Of a stretch of DNA of 64,000 bases, positions 62,609 through 64,000 are shown piece by piece. Within the stretch, counting starts at the first letter, position 1. The number at the start of each line of letters is the position of its first letter. A program made the position numbers and the translations under genes. Origin of the DNA: UBA12545 sp051024685 (GTDB lineage: Bacteria > Bacillota > DSM-521 > Neomoorellales > Neomoorellaceae); assembly GCA_051024685.1 (NCBI GenBank), contig JAZHPA010000010.1, forward strand, positions 8,881 to 72,880, given 5' to 3'. A model generated the notes under the pieces. The model had not been told where the DNA came from, searched no databases, and saw nothing but the letters and a program-made list of their open reading frames with translations.

Positions 62609-63694
62609 CTAATGCCTTCCCAGCTCAGGATGTACCTGGTAACGTCTGGCTGCTAAGAAATGTTCTTGGAAACTGCGGCTGAACTCGTGGGACCCGTCAG
62701 GCCGGGCCACAAAATAGAGATAATCGGTACGTGCGGGATTAAGGGCGGCCAGGAGGGAAGCTCTACCAGGAGAACCAATAGGCCCTGGGGGTAGACCCAT
62801 TACTTTATAGGTGTTGTAGGGAGAATCGATCTGTAAATCCTCATAGGTTAAAACCGGCTTGGGGCTCTCCAGCAAATACTCTACCGTGGCACAGGATTCT
62901 AGTTTCATCCCCCGTCGCAGGCGGTTTAAAAATACCCCTGCTATAAGGGGGCGTTCTCTATCTAGTTTGGCTTCCTTCTCTACCATGGAGGCCAGGGTCA
63001 CAATCTGAAGGGTGTCAAGCTCCAGCCCCGGAGCACGTTGCTCCTCAACTTCCTCATAAACCTGTTGGAAGCGGTCCAGCATCAGTTGGATGAGAGTTTC
63101 CGCGGAAGCTCCTACCGGTACTCGATATGTATCAGGGAAAAGAAAACCTTCCAGGTAATGGGAACCCGGAGATATCCCTTCCAGGAACGGATAGTTATAG
63201 GGTTTGGCAGCTGCCTGCCAAAATTCCTCCTCGCTCACCAATCCCTTGTCGGCCAGGAGGCGGGCAATTTGCTTAAGGGTAAAACCCTCGGGAATGGTGA
63301 ATTCTTCTTCCATTACCCGGCCTTCCACCAGCTGCTCCAGTATGCGGGGTAGATTTTCGCCGGGGCTGAGCAAGTAAACGCCGGGCTTTAACTTCTGGTC
63401 GGCCTTTTGCCGAGCGGCGTAAAAGCCGAAGGCCCAGGCGCTGCGGATTATCCCGTGTGTTTCCAGCAACCGGCCGATCTCTGCGGCTGTAGCACCGGGG
63501 CGAATGCTTACTTTAACCGGCGGGGCATCTTCCTCCCCCGGTGGGGCGATAAGATATTGCCACCAGGCCCAACCGCCGGTCAAGACAAAAATCAGAACCG
63601 TGGCCAGAATTAAGGCACCCAGTTCCAGGCGCCTTGATTTCCACTTACTCATAATTTTACTCATAATTTTACCGCATTCCGGCGGCTGTCCCAC
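62609..63694 (-). CDS. mltG: MltG, endolytic murein transglycosylase
   Basis: The 361-residue protein has one N-terminal membrane anchor (LGALILATVLIFVLTGGWAW) and a LysM-like and YceG domain. The catalytic Glu is in SMVEKEAKLDRERPLIAGVF near residue 237, and IDSPYNTYKVMGLPPGPIGSPG is the family C-terminal signature. It cuts nascent glycan strands and sets their length. GTG 63694 has GGGAGAG 8 bases upstream. The sequence AAAATTATGAGT is repeated directly at 63651-63674, offering internal ATG starts. Confidence 0.9.
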   Translation of the reverse strand: MGQPPECGKIMSKIMSKWKSRRLELGALILATVLIFVLTGGWAWWQYLIAPPGEEDAPPVKVSIRPGATAAEIGRLLETHGIIRSAWAFGFYAARQKADQKLKPGVYLLSPGENLPRILEQLVEGRVMEEEFTIPEGFTLKQIARLLADKGLVSEEEFWQAAAKPYNYPFLEGISPGSHYLEGFLFPDTYRVPVGASAETLIQLMLDRFQQVYEEVEEQRAPGLELDTLQIVTLASMVEKEAKLDRERPLIAGVFLNRLRRGMKLESCATVEYLLESPKPVLTYEDLQIDSPYNTYKVMGLPPGPIGSPGRASLLAALNPARTDYLYFVARPDGSHEFSRSFQEHFLAARRYQVHPELGRH

Positions 63695-63815
63695 TAATCA
63701 ATCTCTCCCTCCAACTTTTTTATTCATTATAGCAAGAGGGAGACAGGCTTGTCACCCCGTCTCTCAGCTGACGTATCCCCACCTATGAAAAACCGCAACC
63801 CTGATTTTAGATGAT

Positions 63816-64000
63816 TTAGGCTGCAGGAGAGGGTATTTCTGCCATCGTTTGCTCTTCTCCTACGAGAGACGTAATTTTTTGCGGCAAATCGTTGTCAACT
63901 TTGTACGGCAGCGCCCTTTTGTGCATGCGGCGTATTTTCTTTTGCCGCAAGTCCTCCTTGAGGTAGCGATACTCCGTGTTCTTCGTCAGCAGGGCCCAGA
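63816..64000 (-). pseudogene. C-terminal end of a transposase, probably IS110/IS116 type, cut by the window edge
   Basis: The minus-strand frame is open from the right edge to TAA at 63816. It encodes WALLTKNTEYRYLKEDLRQK then KIRRMHKRALPYKVD, which resembles the end of IS110-type transposases. The tail (MAEIPSPAA) is unremarkable. Whether the full gene is intact lies outside the window. Confidence 0.5.

Noticed and set aside
1..64000. CRISPR arrays, tRNA or rRNA genes.
   Set aside because: No regularly spaced repeats of 25-40 bases, no tRNA-like cloverleaf and no rRNA sequence was recognised on either strand by reading; a dedicated scan was not possible.

Overview
The window looks like chromosome of a thermophilic, spore-forming, strictly anaerobic Firmicute of the Moorella/Thermanaeromonas kind. 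The clues are an oxalate oxidoreductase whose active-site residues match the Moorella enzyme, DsrAB sulfite reductase with a two-protein DsrMK membrane complex, a selenocysteine-containing SelD, a split sigma-K gene, an SLH surface protein, and moderately GC-rich DNA with strong GGAGG ribosome binding sites. This is inference from gene content; no rRNA gene is present. Nearly all genes lie on the minus strand, so operons read right to left.

Layout. 1-4.7 kb: an operon for a PfkB-type kinase, an ADP-ribosylglycohydrolase-family protein, a fused ECF double ATPase and EcfT. This looks like uptake and salvage of a nucleoside-like compound. 5-7.1 kb: ribokinase and a LacI-type repressor with operator-like palindromes. 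7.1-10.8 kb: an orphan radical SAM/SPASM protein, decayed IS256 and IS3 elements, and a MntA/HepT toxin-antitoxin pair whose toxin has an internal UGA. 11-28.3 kb: one long deoxysugar operon with a DeoR regulator, an RhaSTPQ-like ABC importer, an isomerase, a class II aldolase, three hexameric, one trimeric and one pentameric microcompartment shell proteins, PduP, PduS, PduL, an acetate-kinase-like enzyme, rhamnulokinase and a ribulokinase-like kinase. The expected route is rhamnose (or fucose) to rhamnulose-1-phosphate, then dihydroxyacetone phosphate and lactaldehyde, with lactaldehyde handled inside the compartment.

28.6-33.1 kb: a SpoIVCA-size large serine recombinase, two lipoproteins and the N-terminal half of sigK. 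The half-gene stops resembling SigK exactly at the AATGA core where the Bacillus subtilis skin element is inserted. No C-terminal half is in the window. If the split is live, the intervening element extends leftward past base 1 and carries the sugar operon as cargo.

33.4-42 kb: patatin-like phospholipase, SLH beta-helix surface protein, ClC transporter, epimerase, a small membrane protein and a lactate/glycolate-type permease. 42.6-49.1 kb: oxalate oxidoreductase (beta, alpha, fused gamma-delta), an archaeal-style Cdc48 ATPase and a GntR regulator, linked by matching GGTATWC-N-GWATACC palindromes. 49.2-62.2 kb: Sec-SelD, a triple-HTH regulator and a sulfite-reductase locus. That locus contains dsrN, a divergent second dsrAB pair with its own Cys-deficient DsrC, canonical dsrC, dsrK, dsrM, dsrB, dsrA, a ferredoxin, a 46-residue membrane protein and a YeiH-type transporter. 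The window ends with mltG and the C-terminus of a transposase.

Start codons were moved from the longest open frame where a ribosome binding site or family alignment supported it. All family assignments come from motif recognition, without database searches.
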